Source of the DNA: Collinsella sp.
Lineage (GTDB): Bacteria; Actinomycetota; Coriobacteriia; Coriobacteriales; Coriobacteriaceae
Direction of reading: 5' to 3'
Assembly (NCBI GenBank): GCA_018381235.1
Contig: JAGZSF010000002.1
Coordinates: 62,001-126,000 of the forward strand
DNA length: 64,000 nucleotides
Every line of letters starts with the position of its first letter. Within the stretch, counting starts at the first letter, position 1. A program made the position numbers and the translations under genes. The notes below the pieces were generated by a model. It saw nothing but the letters and a program-made list of their open reading frames with translations, did no database searches and was not told the origin of the DNA. This document shows positions 7,811 to 15,570 of this stretch, one piece after another.

Positions 7811-9020
7811 ACGAACCCCCTTCCAACAAATCAACGACTTTAAGTATACGCCCCAGGCACGCTTCCCAAGAGACCGCCGACGGCTCGAACGTCGAAGGCG
7901 GCGCCGCAAGCGCCTGCGCGATAGCATCTGCCAGTGCGCGCTCAAACAACGGAAGGTCGGCCGCCACGGGCGTGTCGACATCCGTCATACGCGGAGACGC
8001 CACCCACGTCACGGGAGCACCGGGAAGCATCGCCTCCATCCAGGGACGAACGCCGGGCAAATCGGTCGCCACAACTTTGCAGCCGCACGCGAGGGCCTCG
8101 ATCGTCACGAGCGGCAGACCCTCATAAAACGAAGGCAGCACAAAGACGTCGGAACTGCGGTAGGCATGCACGAGTCCATCGCTATCCAGGCGCCCCGCCA
8201 GCTTCACCGGCACATCCGAGGCCGCGGCCAAGCGCTCGATACGCGCGTACTCGGCATCGTCCCCGCGACCGCCCACAAGTACCAAGCCAGATGGGCGGAC
8301 GTCATCGTCAATCGGCAATGACACGGCTCGAACCAGCGACTCGACGCCCTTTTTAAAGCAAATCTTGCCCACGTACGCAAGCGATCCCGGCCGCCTCGCC
8401 ACGCTTGCGTCGCGGCAGAAGACGCGATGGTCGTAGCCCGTCCCAATCACGTGGATGCGATCGGCATCGACGCCGCACACCAGGCCAATCTGCTCAGCCT
8501 GCTCAGCGTGGAGCGCAAAGACGGCATCGAGCCGACGAACCGCACTTACGATGCGATCGCGCTCGAGCGCATGCGAACGCAGCTGGCGCAGGTCGGTCGA
8601 ATGGCACACGGCAACAACCGGCACGCCCCGGACGCACTCGCGCGCCAATGCGGTCACAAGATACAGGTGATGGCAGAGCACCAGATCGGGCCGAAACTCA
8701 GCCACCGCCCGATCGATTGCAGCAGCAAATGCCCGCTCAAATGCCTTGAGCATCGAAGGCGTCAGGTCACGATAGCGCGTGGAGGGATAGGGCATGACAT
8801 CGGACATACCGCAGATGGGAAACGGCAGCTCGGGCGACTCGAACGGTACGGCAAACACGGCAGCACGCCGGTCCAGCTCGCCTTGGGTATCACCCGGTGC
8901 CGCGCCGCAAAGCACGGCGGCGCGATGCCCCGTCTCGATCTGTTCGCGTACGAGCGCGCCAAGGTAGGTGCCGCTGCCGGTGCTATCTGGTTTTTGTGCC
9001 GTGATATTGAGGATGCGCAT
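7803..9020 (-). CDS. Family 4 glycosyltransferase in the selenium operon
   Basis: A 405-residue GT4-type retaining glycosyltransferase. It begins MRILNITAQKPDSTGSG (nucleotide-sugar enzyme N-domain), has LAYVGKICFKKGVESLV at the start of the C-domain, and carries the GT4 donor-site pattern SFYEGLPLVTIEALACG near residue 300. The substrate cannot be told from sequence. It overlaps selD by 8 bp (ATGGCTAA) and follows the activase by 14 bp, so it is an integral operon member. SenB, the selenosugar synthase, is also a selD-linked glycosyltransferase, so a role in attaching Se to a sugar is possible. That is inference; this protein is longer, and homology to SenB is not shown. Confidence 0.85.
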   Translation of the reverse strand: MRILNITAQKPDSTGSGTYLGALVREQIETGHRAAVLCGAAPGDTQGELDRRAAVFAVPFESPELPFPICGMSDVMPYPSTRYRDLTPSMLKAFERAFAAAIDRAVAEFRPDLVLCHHLYLVTALARECVRGVPVVAVCHSTDLRQLRSHALERDRIVSAVRRLDAVFALHAEQAEQIGLVCGVDADRIHVIGTGYDHRVFCRDASVARRPGSLAYVGKICFKKGVESLVRAVSLPIDDDVRPSGLVLVGGRGDDAEYARIERLAAASDVPVKLAGRLDSDGLVHAYRSSDVFVLPSFYEGLPLVTIEALACGCKVVATDLPGVRPWMEAMLPGAPVTWVASPRMTDVDTPVAADLPLFERALADAIAQALAAPPSTFEPSAVSWEACLGRILKVVDLLEGGSYG

Positions 9021-9034
9021 GTCGCGGTACACCC

Positions 9035-9799
9035 CTAGGCCAAGGCGGCGGCGCGGACAGCCGCGCCGATCGCTCCGGCAAAGCGAGCTTGGGGCGAGGT
9101 GGTCACCGGCGACCCCAGTAGCTCGCCCAACCGCTCCACCACGAAGGCGTTCTCGCACAGGCCACCGGTCAGGTAGTACGGGGCGCCCGCGGCCTGCCCG
9201 GCCATGGTCGCCACGCGCGATACGACACTCTCAATCACACCACGGGCGATGTTCTCGCGCGGCTCACCACGGCCGATCAGGCTGATGACCTCGCTTTCGG
9301 CAAACACCGTGCACATGCTGCTGATCTTGGTGGGTTCGCCGGTGCGGGCGAGGTCCGTCATCTGCTGTTGGGAAATGCCTAGGCGGTCGGCCATGATCTC
9401 CAAAAAGCGCCCCGTGCCGGCGGCGCACTTGTCGTTCATGGCAAACTTGGCCACGCGGCCACTTTTAAGCTGAATGACCTTGGTGTCCTGGCCGCCTACG
9501 TCAATCACCGTGCCGTGATCGCCAAACAGGCGCACGGCACCGGTGCCGTGGCAGGTAATCTCGGTCACGACCTTATGCGCATAGGGCACGGCGACACGGC
9601 CGTAGCCAGTCGCGATCACGCGCACGTCGTCGGCAGCCACGTCGTAGCCAGCCGCTGCCAGTGCCTCGCGCAGCCGCTCGGAAGCATCGACCGAGGAGAA
9701 CCCGGTTGGCTGCACGCACGTCCACGCCACCGAACCCTCCCCGTCGACCACAGCAGCCTTAGCCGCCGTAGACCCGATATCGATCCCGATCCCTATCAT
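9035..9799 (-). CDS. Acyl-CoA dehydratase activase/archerase (BadF-BcrA ATPase family)
   Basis: A 254-residue ASKHA-fold ATPase of the HgdC/YjiL type: GIGIDIGSTAAKAAVVD phosphate-binding loop, VIDVGGQDTKVI, and NDKCAAGTGRFLE with the Cys that helps bind a [4Fe-4S] cluster in the dimer, plus YYLTGGL near the C-terminus. The family couples ATP hydrolysis to low-potential electron injection into 2-hydroxyacyl-CoA dehydratases or double-cubane reductases. It lies between the two candidate partner subunits (12 bp downstream of the nearer one) and the glycosyltransferase. The intended substrate enzyme is almost certainly the pair encoded upstream. Confidence 0.93.
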   Translation of the reverse strand: MIGIGIDIGSTAAKAAVVDGEGSVAWTCVQPTGFSSVDASERLREALAAAGYDVAADDVRVIATGYGRVAVPYAHKVVTEITCHGTGAVRLFGDHGTVIDVGGQDTKVIQLKSGRVAKFAMNDKCAAGTGRFLEIMADRLGISQQQMTDLARTGEPTKISSMCTVFAESEVISLIGRGEPRENIARGVIESVVSRVATMAGQAAGAPYYLTGGLCENAFVVERLGELLGSPVTTSPQARFAGAIGAAVRAAALA

Positions 9800-9813
9800 G
9801 GCTCTCTCCCAAT

Positions 9814-11118
9814 CTAAACATCAAAGACAGTGGCACGTTCAGGCACCTTAGCTCTAGGTTTCTCAGGTGCCGGAGATTGCCCCGAAAGAGGAGCGCAGCG
9901 TACTTTGGGTACGCAAGCGACGGTTTGAGGAGCAAGATCCGGTGCCTGAGGAAGCTGGAGGGTTTCGATGAAGGCGGCGATGCGCGTCTCGATCTGGCCC
10001 ATGTCACCGTTGCTGTAGTCGGTCTCGATCTTCATATACGGAATGCCCGCACCCTCGACAGCCTCCTGCATGCGCGCGCTCTCAACGTTGAAGGTGTGGC
10101 AGGCCTGCAGCACGCTCTCTACCACGGCATCGACATGGTACTTCTCGCACATAGCCAGCGTGTTTCCCATGCGACCGTCGTTGGGCGTCATGACCGAGCA
10201 GTTGATGTCCAGGTAGCGGTCGGCGATGGCGCGCAGGATATCGGGAGCCTCCGGGTCGATCATCATGGCCGCCGTGCGCTCGCCCGAGCAGTCGTCCATG
10301 CACACGACCACACCGCCGTTGAACTCGATAGTACGGCCGATCTTGTTGATCACGCCGCCCACCGGGCAGCCGGTGATCAGAATGCGCTTGGCGTCTGCTG
10401 CGACCGGGCGCTCACCCGCGTCGTAGGTCTCGCGCAGCTTGGCAACCTTTTGCTCCAGCTGCTGCGTATAAGCCTCGATATCAAAGCTGAACGTACCGGC
10501 GAACATGGTGCTCATCAGGTCGACACCGCTCATGGCCGCCGGCTGGTTGGCCTGAAGCGCAAACATCTCGAGCTGGGCCGCACGCAAGCGGTTGCGACGA
10601 CGGACGGCAGCGCGCAGGTCATCGTCGGTAATCGTGATGCCGTAGAAGTTCTCGAGCTCCTCCTTGAGCAGACGGCACTCCTCGTACCAGCCCTCGCGCT
10701 CGTAGGCACGGTCGCGACCCTGCGGAAGATGCAGAATGTGCGTGCGCTTGAGCTCGTTGAGCAGCTCGTACATCTTCTTCTTGCCGTCGCAGGTGGTCTC
10801 GCCGATGATCATGTCGCTAAAGTACGTAAACGGGCACTTTTGCGAATAGGCAAAACCATACGTAGACTTGATGAGCGGGCACAGGTTTGCCGGCAGCACC
10901 TTCTCGGCCTCGGGAATCACCTCGTCGGACGTGCCGCACAGCGCCACGCTCGCAGCCCCCGCGGCATCGATAATCTCGAGCGGCGTGTAGCTGCACAGAA
11001 AACCGACCAGGCGATTACCCGCCTGCTTATAATCCTTGACGCGAATAAACGCCGCCTTGCGTTGCTCGTTGAACTCCTCAAACGTGGACGGCAACGGCTG
11101 CTCAATATTTTCCGACAT
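9814..11118 (-). CDS. Double-cubane-cluster/2-hydroxyacyl-CoA dehydratase D-type protein, with repeat-encoded tail
   Basis: A 434-residue member of the HgdB/YjiM family. Likely cluster ligands are conserved with its neighbour: LCGTSDE, ANLCPLIKS, KCPFTYF and TTCDGKKK. Double-cubane proteins use an [8Fe-9S] cluster, reduced by the activase with ATP, for low-potential reductions. No CoA-ester pathway genes are nearby, so the substrate is unknown. The start ATG has AAGGAG. The body ends at AFIETL, exactly where the paralogue stops (AFLETI). The last 47 residues (starting QLPQAPDLAP) are encoded by family B repeat copy 1 and its flank. This suggests the repeat replaced the original stop codon. 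Confidence 0.88.
   Translation of the reverse strand: MSENIEQPLPSTFEEFNEQRKAAFIRVKDYKQAGNRLVGFLCSYTPLEIIDAAGAASVALCGTSDEVIPEAEKVLPANLCPLIKSTYGFAYSQKCPFTYFSDMIIGETTCDGKKKMYELLNELKRTHILHLPQGRDRAYEREGWYEECRLLKEELENFYGITITDDDLRAAVRRRNRLRAAQLEMFALQANQPAAMSGVDLMSTMFAGTFSFDIEAYTQQLEQKVAKLRETYDAGERPVAADAKRILITGCPVGGVINKIGRTIEFNGGVVVCMDDCSGERTAAMMIDPEAPDILRAIADRYLDINCSVMTPNDGRMGNTLAMCEKYHVDAVVESVLQACHTFNVESARMQEAVEGAGIPYMKIETDYSNGDMGQIETRIAAFIETLQLPQAPDLAPQTVACVPKVRCAPLSGQSPAPEKPRAKVPERATVFDV
9852..9960 (+). repeat. Family B structured repeat, copy 1 (inside the reductase gene 3' end)
   Basis: An approximately 109-bp element. Outer arms (CTCTAGGTTTCTCAGGTGCC side and GGTGCCTGAGGAAGCTGGAG side) pair with several G-T matches when read on the plus strand. 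Inside lie the conserved block GAAAGAGGAG, a GCGTAC/GTACGC hairpin and the conserved block CGACG-N3-TGA. G-T pairs become A-C mismatches on the other strand, so a plus-strand RNA is favoured. It overlaps, antisense, the last codons of the double-cubane gene. Confidence 0.75.
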
Positions 11119-11155
11119 ATAACTCCTTAACAAACCTTTTAACCAACCAAGGAAA

Positions 11156-11257
11156 CGGCTTTCCCAGGTGCCCGAGGTTGCCGTGAAAGAGGAGCGCCGC
11201 GTACTTTGGTATGCAAGCGATGGTTTGAACGGCAAGATCGGGTGCTTGGGGAAGCCG
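11156..11257 (+). repeat. Family B structured repeat, copy 2
   Basis: A 102-bp element between the two paralogous reductase genes. Its layout matches copy 1: outer arms CGGCTTTCCCAGGTGCCCGA and TCGGGTGCTTGGGGAAGCCG, block GAAAGAGGAG, hairpin GCGTAC/GTATGC, and block CGATG-N3-TGA. Relative to copy 1, several paired positions have changed on both sides, so the stem is kept while the sequence drifts. It starts about 15 bp after the stop codon of the upstream reductase gene. Confidence 0.75.
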
Positions 11258-11272
11258 CTGGACCGGATAGCC

Positions 11273-12556
11273 CTAAATGGTTTCCAAGAAAGCCTCAATC
11301 CTGGTTTGCAGTTGGCCTGCATCCTCGCCGGCGTAGTCGGTCGTGATGTGCATAAACGGGATGCCGGCCTCTTCGGCGGCCTTCTCCACGGCAAACGACT
11401 CCATCTCGTAGAGCGTGCAGAACTGCAAGGCCACGTCGACGATGCCGTCGGCATGCAGGTCCTTGGCCATCTGGACAATGTCCTTCATACGCTGGTCGTT
11501 GGGCGTAAAGACGGCGCAGTTGATCTTAAAGTAGCGCTCGGCGATGGCGTCGAGCATCTCGTCAACCGTCTCACCGGACTCGTCGACCAGGTCCTTGTAG
11601 TAGCGCGAGCCCGTGCAGGACTCCTCGCCCACCACGACGCCGCCGGCCTTCTCGATGAGGTTGAACAGCTTCCAGTTGGGCACGGCCATGGGCGTACCGG
11701 TGTACAGGATGCGCTTGGTGCCCTTGGGCGCCACACCCTCGCCGGCCTCAACGCGCTGCTCGCACTCAGCCGCCATTTCGTTGATGGCGCCGGTCAGACG
11801 CGGCGTGTCATCCATAAAGGCGGCCTGAACGGTCAGCAGGCTGTCGAGACCGCTGATGGGCGCCGGATCGGCAGCGCGGGTCGCAGCCAGACGCTGCAGG
11901 GCGCGACGCTTCTCGTTGACGGCGTGGATGGCAGCCTTCAGGCGCTCAGGCGTAATCGTGACGCCGCACTCTTCCTCGATCTTGGCGGCAAACTTTTTAA
12001 CCTCGGCCTTCCAGGTCACGAGCGTCGACTCGTCGTGCACGTTGGGAATATCCATGACGTACATGTTCTTTTGCGTGGCAAAGAACTCGTAGGCCTTCTT
12101 CTTGCCATCGCAGGTGTTCTCGCCTACCACCAAGTCACTCGACTCAATGTAGGGGCAGACCTCGCCCAGCTTAAAGCCGGCAAAGCTCTTGATGAGCGGG
12201 CAGGTGTTGCGCGGCAGATGCTCCTCGACCTTGTCGGTCGCCCAGTCGGCACCCGAGCACAGACCAACGGGAATGCCGTCACAGGCAAGTACGATCTCCT
12301 CGGGCACGTACACACAGAACGAACCGACGATCTTGGTGGCCTCGCCGGCCTCCTTCTTGTCGAGCATCTCCTTAATACGGCCGCTGTGGATGTTGGTGGC
12401 GACAAAATCCAGGTAGGACGTGGACTTGGGGCGATTGTTCTGCGTCAGGAACATATCGCCGTACATCTGGCCCACGGCGCCCAGCAGCATGTCGTGGTCG
12501 GCAAGATTCATGCCGAGGCTCTCCCACATCGGATGGAAATCAAATTCTTCAGCCAT
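11273..12556 (-). CDS. Double-cubane-cluster/2-hydroxyacyl-CoA dehydratase D-type protein
   Basis: A 427-residue paralogue of the downstream gene and probably its partner subunit or a sister reductase. Conserved Cys motifs: FCVYVPEEI, GLCSGADWA, RNTCPLIKS, EVCPYIES and NTCDGKKKAYEFF. The C-terminal half carries IDxGxxCxG-like and HITTDYAGEDAGQLQTRIEAF elements seen across HgdA/HgdB proteins. ATP-dependent activation by the activase encoded two genes downstream is expected. The ATG follows GAGAGGGG. It is the first large gene of the operon, preceded by a possible 22-codon leader reading frame. Confidence 0.9.
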   Translation of the reverse strand: MAEEFDFHPMWESLGMNLADHDMLLGAVGQMYGDMFLTQNNRPKSTSYLDFVATNIHSGRIKEMLDKKEAGEATKIVGSFCVYVPEEIVLACDGIPVGLCSGADWATDKVEEHLPRNTCPLIKSFAGFKLGEVCPYIESSDLVVGENTCDGKKKAYEFFATQKNMYVMDIPNVHDESTLVTWKAEVKKFAAKIEEECGVTITPERLKAAIHAVNEKRRALQRLAATRAADPAPISGLDSLLTVQAAFMDDTPRLTGAINEMAAECEQRVEAGEGVAPKGTKRILYTGTPMAVPNWKLFNLIEKAGGVVVGEESCTGSRYYKDLVDESGETVDEMLDAIAERYFKINCAVFTPNDQRMKDIVQMAKDLHADGIVDVALQFCTLYEMESFAVEKAAEEAGIPFMHITTDYAGEDAGQLQTRIEAFLETI

Positions 12557-12985
12557 GACGGTTCCCCTCTCGAATCAAAAATGAATAGCTACGGTATTGC
12601 TGCACGGTGGGTGGCGAAAACCCGACCGCGCCTAAACCCGGAATTTTGGGGAACCTGCTTTGCAGCTGATTATTTAGTTGTGCGTCGTCTCTCCCGGAGC
12701 CGTGAACATACCTGCTCATATGCGGCTCCGAGCCATATATAGGGCACGCGCGGCAACGCGGCGAATGTATGTCATCTGCGGCATGTGCGCACCCTCCTTT
12801 ACAAGTTAAGGTCAACTATATCAACGGTCGTCGACCATGCGAACACCGTTGACATTCGTACGACAGCCTCGTGTGCCGTCGTTTAATAAATAATTATCTT
12901 AATTGATAAGAGTTTGCCATCCCTCATTCGGCGCGCGGCAAGACAAAGCCGCCGAGGCTTATATCCCCGACGGCATTACCCGGCG
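12557..12985. other. Intergenic region between modC and the reductase operon
   Basis: About 430 bp after modC. It should hold the promoter of the eight-gene operon. Visible elements are a short reading frame with a strong ribosome site (12716-12784) and an inverted repeat CAACGGT...ACCGTTG at 12822-12851 with a 16-bp spacer, suitable for a dimeric regulator. There is also an AT-rich stretch near 12890-12910, and GGAGCCG/CGGCTCC arms near 12695-12730. I could not fix a -35/-10 pair. Confidence 0.5.
12716..12784 (-). CDS. Possible 22-residue leader peptide
   Basis: A reading frame of 22 codons, product MPQMTYIRRV then AARALYMARSRI, ends at TGA. AGGAGGG sits seven bases before its ATG, a better ribosome site than most genes here. 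The peptide is basic and Arg-rich. It lies at the head of the reductase/selenium operon, about 160 bp before the first gene, and an inverted repeat with GGAGCCG/CGGCTCC arms spans its 3' end. It could be a regulatory leader or chance. I do not recognise a family. Confidence 0.4.
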   Translation of the reverse strand: MPQMTYIRRVAARALYMARSRI

Positions 12986-14056
12986 CTATCGACAAACCAA
13001 GTGGATTCTACTCGCATCGAAGTGCATGCGCAGCGTCTCGCCTGCTTGCGGCAGCTCGTCGACAGGCACGCCCACCTTGTTGACCTTCCACTGCAAACGC
13101 GTGGGCGCATCAGCACGCGGCACGTCCAGCAGCACCAGCCGCTCAAAGCGCGAATCGCTCACACGGGCCACGTGCAAATCATAGCTGTTGCGTCCCCGCT
13201 CCGCGCGATTGTCAACATGGAAGTAGCTTGCGCGAATGCCCAGGTACGCTGCATTATCGGGAACCTCGCGACCCACGTTAAAGGTCATGCCCCAGTCGAG
13301 GGCCTCAACTTCTTCGTCGCCGATCTTGCGCGCCCGGCTTGTGTTCTTGCAGCCCGTCAGGCGCAGTGCCGCCAGCGTCTGCGGACGGCGGACCACGTCC
13401 TCGACGGAGCCGATCTCCTCCACATGCCCGTCGTGCATCACGCAGATGCGCCCGCACAGGCGGCACGCTTCGTCGATGTCGTGGCTCACGTAGAGCACGG
13501 TGCGGTTGCATACATCGAACAGGTCGAGCATGTTCTGTTCGAGGGCGCTCTTAAGATAGGAATCGAGTGCGCTCATGGGCTCGTCGAACATAAAAATGCC
13601 CGGATGCGCCGCCACCATGCGGGCAAGCGCCACACGTTGTTGCTGACCGCCCGAGAGTCGCGCGGGATAGCGGTCGGCAAAATCGGACAGACCGAAAATG
13701 CCCAGATAGCGCTCGGCGAGCTTTTTGCGCGCGGCGGCGTCGCCCGCATCCTTTACACCGGCGCATACGTTATCGGCCACCGTCATGTTGGGAAACAGCT
13801 GATAGTTTTGGAACAGCAGGGCGCATTTTCGCTCCTGGGGCGACAGGTTGATGCCCGCCGCCGAGTCAAAAAAGGTCACGCCGTTGACGACGATCTTGCC
13901 CTCGTCGGGCGTCTCCACGCCAGCGATGCAGCGCAGCGTACAGCTCTTGCCGCAACCCGAGGCACCGAGCAGCGCCACACGATCCTCGCCGGCCTCAAGC
14001 TGCATGTCGAGCATAAACCCGGGATAGCGCTTTTTGATATCCAGAACGAGCGACAT
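12986..14056 (-). CDS. modC: Molybdate ABC transporter ATP-binding protein ModC
   Basis: A 356-residue ABC ATPase: Walker A GASGCGKS near residue 33, Q-loop LFQNYQLFPNMTV, signature RLSGGQQQRVALAR, Walker B GIFMFDEPMSALD, and His of SHDIDEA. The C-terminal 120 residues form a TOBE/MOP-like extension as in ModC. It energises molybdate (or tungstate) import with the permease, whose stop codon is 3 bp upstream, and the binding protein. Substrate is inferred from the modA-B-C order and the adjacent molybdopterin genes. Confidence 0.9.
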   Translation of the reverse strand: MSLVLDIKKRYPGFMLDMQLEAGEDRVALLGASGCGKSCTLRCIAGVETPDEGKIVVNGVTFFDSAAGINLSPQERKCALLFQNYQLFPNMTVADNVCAGVKDAGDAAARKKLAERYLGIFGLSDFADRYPARLSGGQQQRVALARMVAAHPGIFMFDEPMSALDSYLKSALEQNMLDLFDVCNRTVLYVSHDIDEACRLCGRICVMHDGHVEEIGSVEDVVRRPQTLAALRLTGCKNTSRARKIGDEEVEALDWGMTFNVGREVPDNAAYLGIRASYFHVDNRAERGRNSYDLHVARVSDSRFERLVLLDVPRADAPTRLQWKVNKVGVPVDELPQAGETLRMHFDASRIHLVCR

Positions 14057-14059
14057 GGC

Positions 14060-15502
14060 CTATCGACCTCCCTGCAAAGCGGCATCATCGCGCATGAGCT
14101 CGGCCAGCGCCTCGCGATCGATACGCAAGGCATCGCCGCCCGCCGGGTCGAGCGAATCGCCCTGTCCGGCAAGATCTTTGATCCGCTTGCGCTCCGCACG
14201 GGAAAGGCCCCGCTCGCGATACTTTTGCGAATGCGCCGTGTACATGTTGATGAATAGGATGACCAGGAAACTGAACGCAATCACAACGGCGACCCAAAAG
14301 AGGGCCACCGAGGTGTTGCCGCCCATCCACTCAAAGTAAATCGCAATGGGGATGGTCTGCGTAATGCCGGCGTAGTTGCCCGCAAAGAACAGCGTGCAGC
14401 CAAACTCTCCCATCGCGCGGGCAAAGGCGAGGACCGTACCAGCGGCAATAGAAGGCCACCCAAGCGGCATCATAAGCTTGGCAAAGATGCGACGCTCGGA
14501 CCATCCCAGGGTACGCGCGGCGTCAAGCATCTGCGTGTCGAGGCTCTCAAAGGCGCCGAGCGCCGTACGGTAGACCAGGGGGAACGATACCACCACGGCA
14601 GAGATCACCGCCGCCGGCCACGTAAAGACAATCGAGACGCCGTGCGCAATCAGCCACTGGCCCACCCCGGTCGAGCGACCAAACAGCATAAGCAGCAAAA
14701 AGCCGCAGACCGTGGGCGGCAACACCATGGGGATGGTAAAGACCGAGTCGAGCAGGCCCTTGATGCGACTCGAGGTACCCATAGTCTTCCACGCGGCGAA
14801 CAGGCCCAGCGCAAGGGAGATCACCAGGGCAAGGCCGCTCGTTTTAATGGACACCCAAAACGGGCGATAGTCGATGTCGCCCAAAAAGGAGACCAGAGAG
14901 GTCAAGGGCCCTTGCTCATCCCGCAACATGACAGACGACGCCTCTACCATTTGAGCGCTATCAAGCCAACGCGCGCCGCCCTTGGCATCACCCGAGGCTG
15001 ATGCAATCACCACATAGCGGTCCCCATCCGCACCGCGCTCGTCAAAGCCATAGGTATACCCACCGGCATCAAACGTTGTTTCCGACGTGACATACCAAGG
15101 AAGATTCACGTCCCCTAGCTGCGCACCTCCCATGCAGTTTGCGCTGTCGAGCTTACAGACGAGGGCCTTGAGACCCGATACGCACTCGTTATCCTGCGGA
15201 TCCAACCCATACTTCTCGACCGCCTTGGGCGATATCCACACCACAACGCGATCGGCAGCAGGCGCCACTACAAGGTCCACGTCCTCGTCAACGGGAAACC
15301 GGTAGCCCTCAGGCTGGCCCTCCATGGCACGAGCGGTCCCCTTGGCCAACCGCTCAAAACCCTCGATCCCATAGGAAAGCCCATGAGCGGTCGCAGCAAC
15401 CTGGGACCCATCCTCAGCGTCCCCAGCAAACGCAAATCCCGGCACCCAGCAAAGCGCGAAGATCAAAGCACAGGCGACAAGCATGCGAAATCTATTAAGC
15501 AC
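14060..15502 (-). CDS. modB: Molybdate ABC transporter permease ModB with large N-terminal extracytoplasmic domain
   Basis: A 480-residue protein. The C-terminal 260 residues are a normal ModB permease: about five membrane helices and the EAA-type loop RTALGAFESLDTQMLDAARTLG. Ahead of this lie a signal or anchor segment (MLVACALIFALCWVPGFAFA) and about 210 residues predicted outside the membrane, absent from standard ModB proteins (about 225 residues). The extra region has two Cys (ECVSGLKALVCKL) and no family I recognise. I chose the GTG at 15502 because GGAG lies six bases upstream and gives a good signal sequence. The gene follows modA by about 70 bp. Confidence 0.85.
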   Translation of the reverse strand: MLNRFRMLVACALIFALCWVPGFAFAGDAEDGSQVAATAHGLSYGIEGFERLAKGTARAMEGQPEGYRFPVDEDVDLVVAPAADRVVVWISPKAVEKYGLDPQDNECVSGLKALVCKLDSANCMGGAQLGDVNLPWYVTSETTFDAGGYTYGFDERGADGDRYVVIASASGDAKGGARWLDSAQMVEASSVMLRDEQGPLTSLVSFLGDIDYRPFWVSIKTSGLALVISLALGLFAAWKTMGTSSRIKGLLDSVFTIPMVLPPTVCGFLLLMLFGRSTGVGQWLIAHGVSIVFTWPAAVISAVVVSFPLVYRTALGAFESLDTQMLDAARTLGWSERRIFAKLMMPLGWPSIAAGTVLAFARAMGEFGCTLFFAGNYAGITQTIPIAIYFEWMGGNTSVALFWVAVVIAFSFLVILFINMYTAHSQKYRERGLSRAERKRIKDLAGQGDSLDPAGGDALRIDREALAELMRDDAALQGGR

Positions 15503-15570
15503 GAAAAGCTCCAAGCGAATACAAGGACGGAGTGAAACACAAAACGATGGAATTATCGCGCCAAGCCGCA

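Noticed and set aside
9035..12556. A glutamate/2-hydroxyglutarate fermentation pathway
   Set aside because: Only dehydratase-type subunits and activase are present. CoA-transferase, hydroxyacid dehydrogenase and decarboxylase genes are missing, and the neighbours are selenium genes.
12549..12815. 88-residue minus-strand frame at the head of the reductase operon
   Set aside because: It crosses the reductase start with no homology. The 22-codon frame in another phase has the ribosome site.
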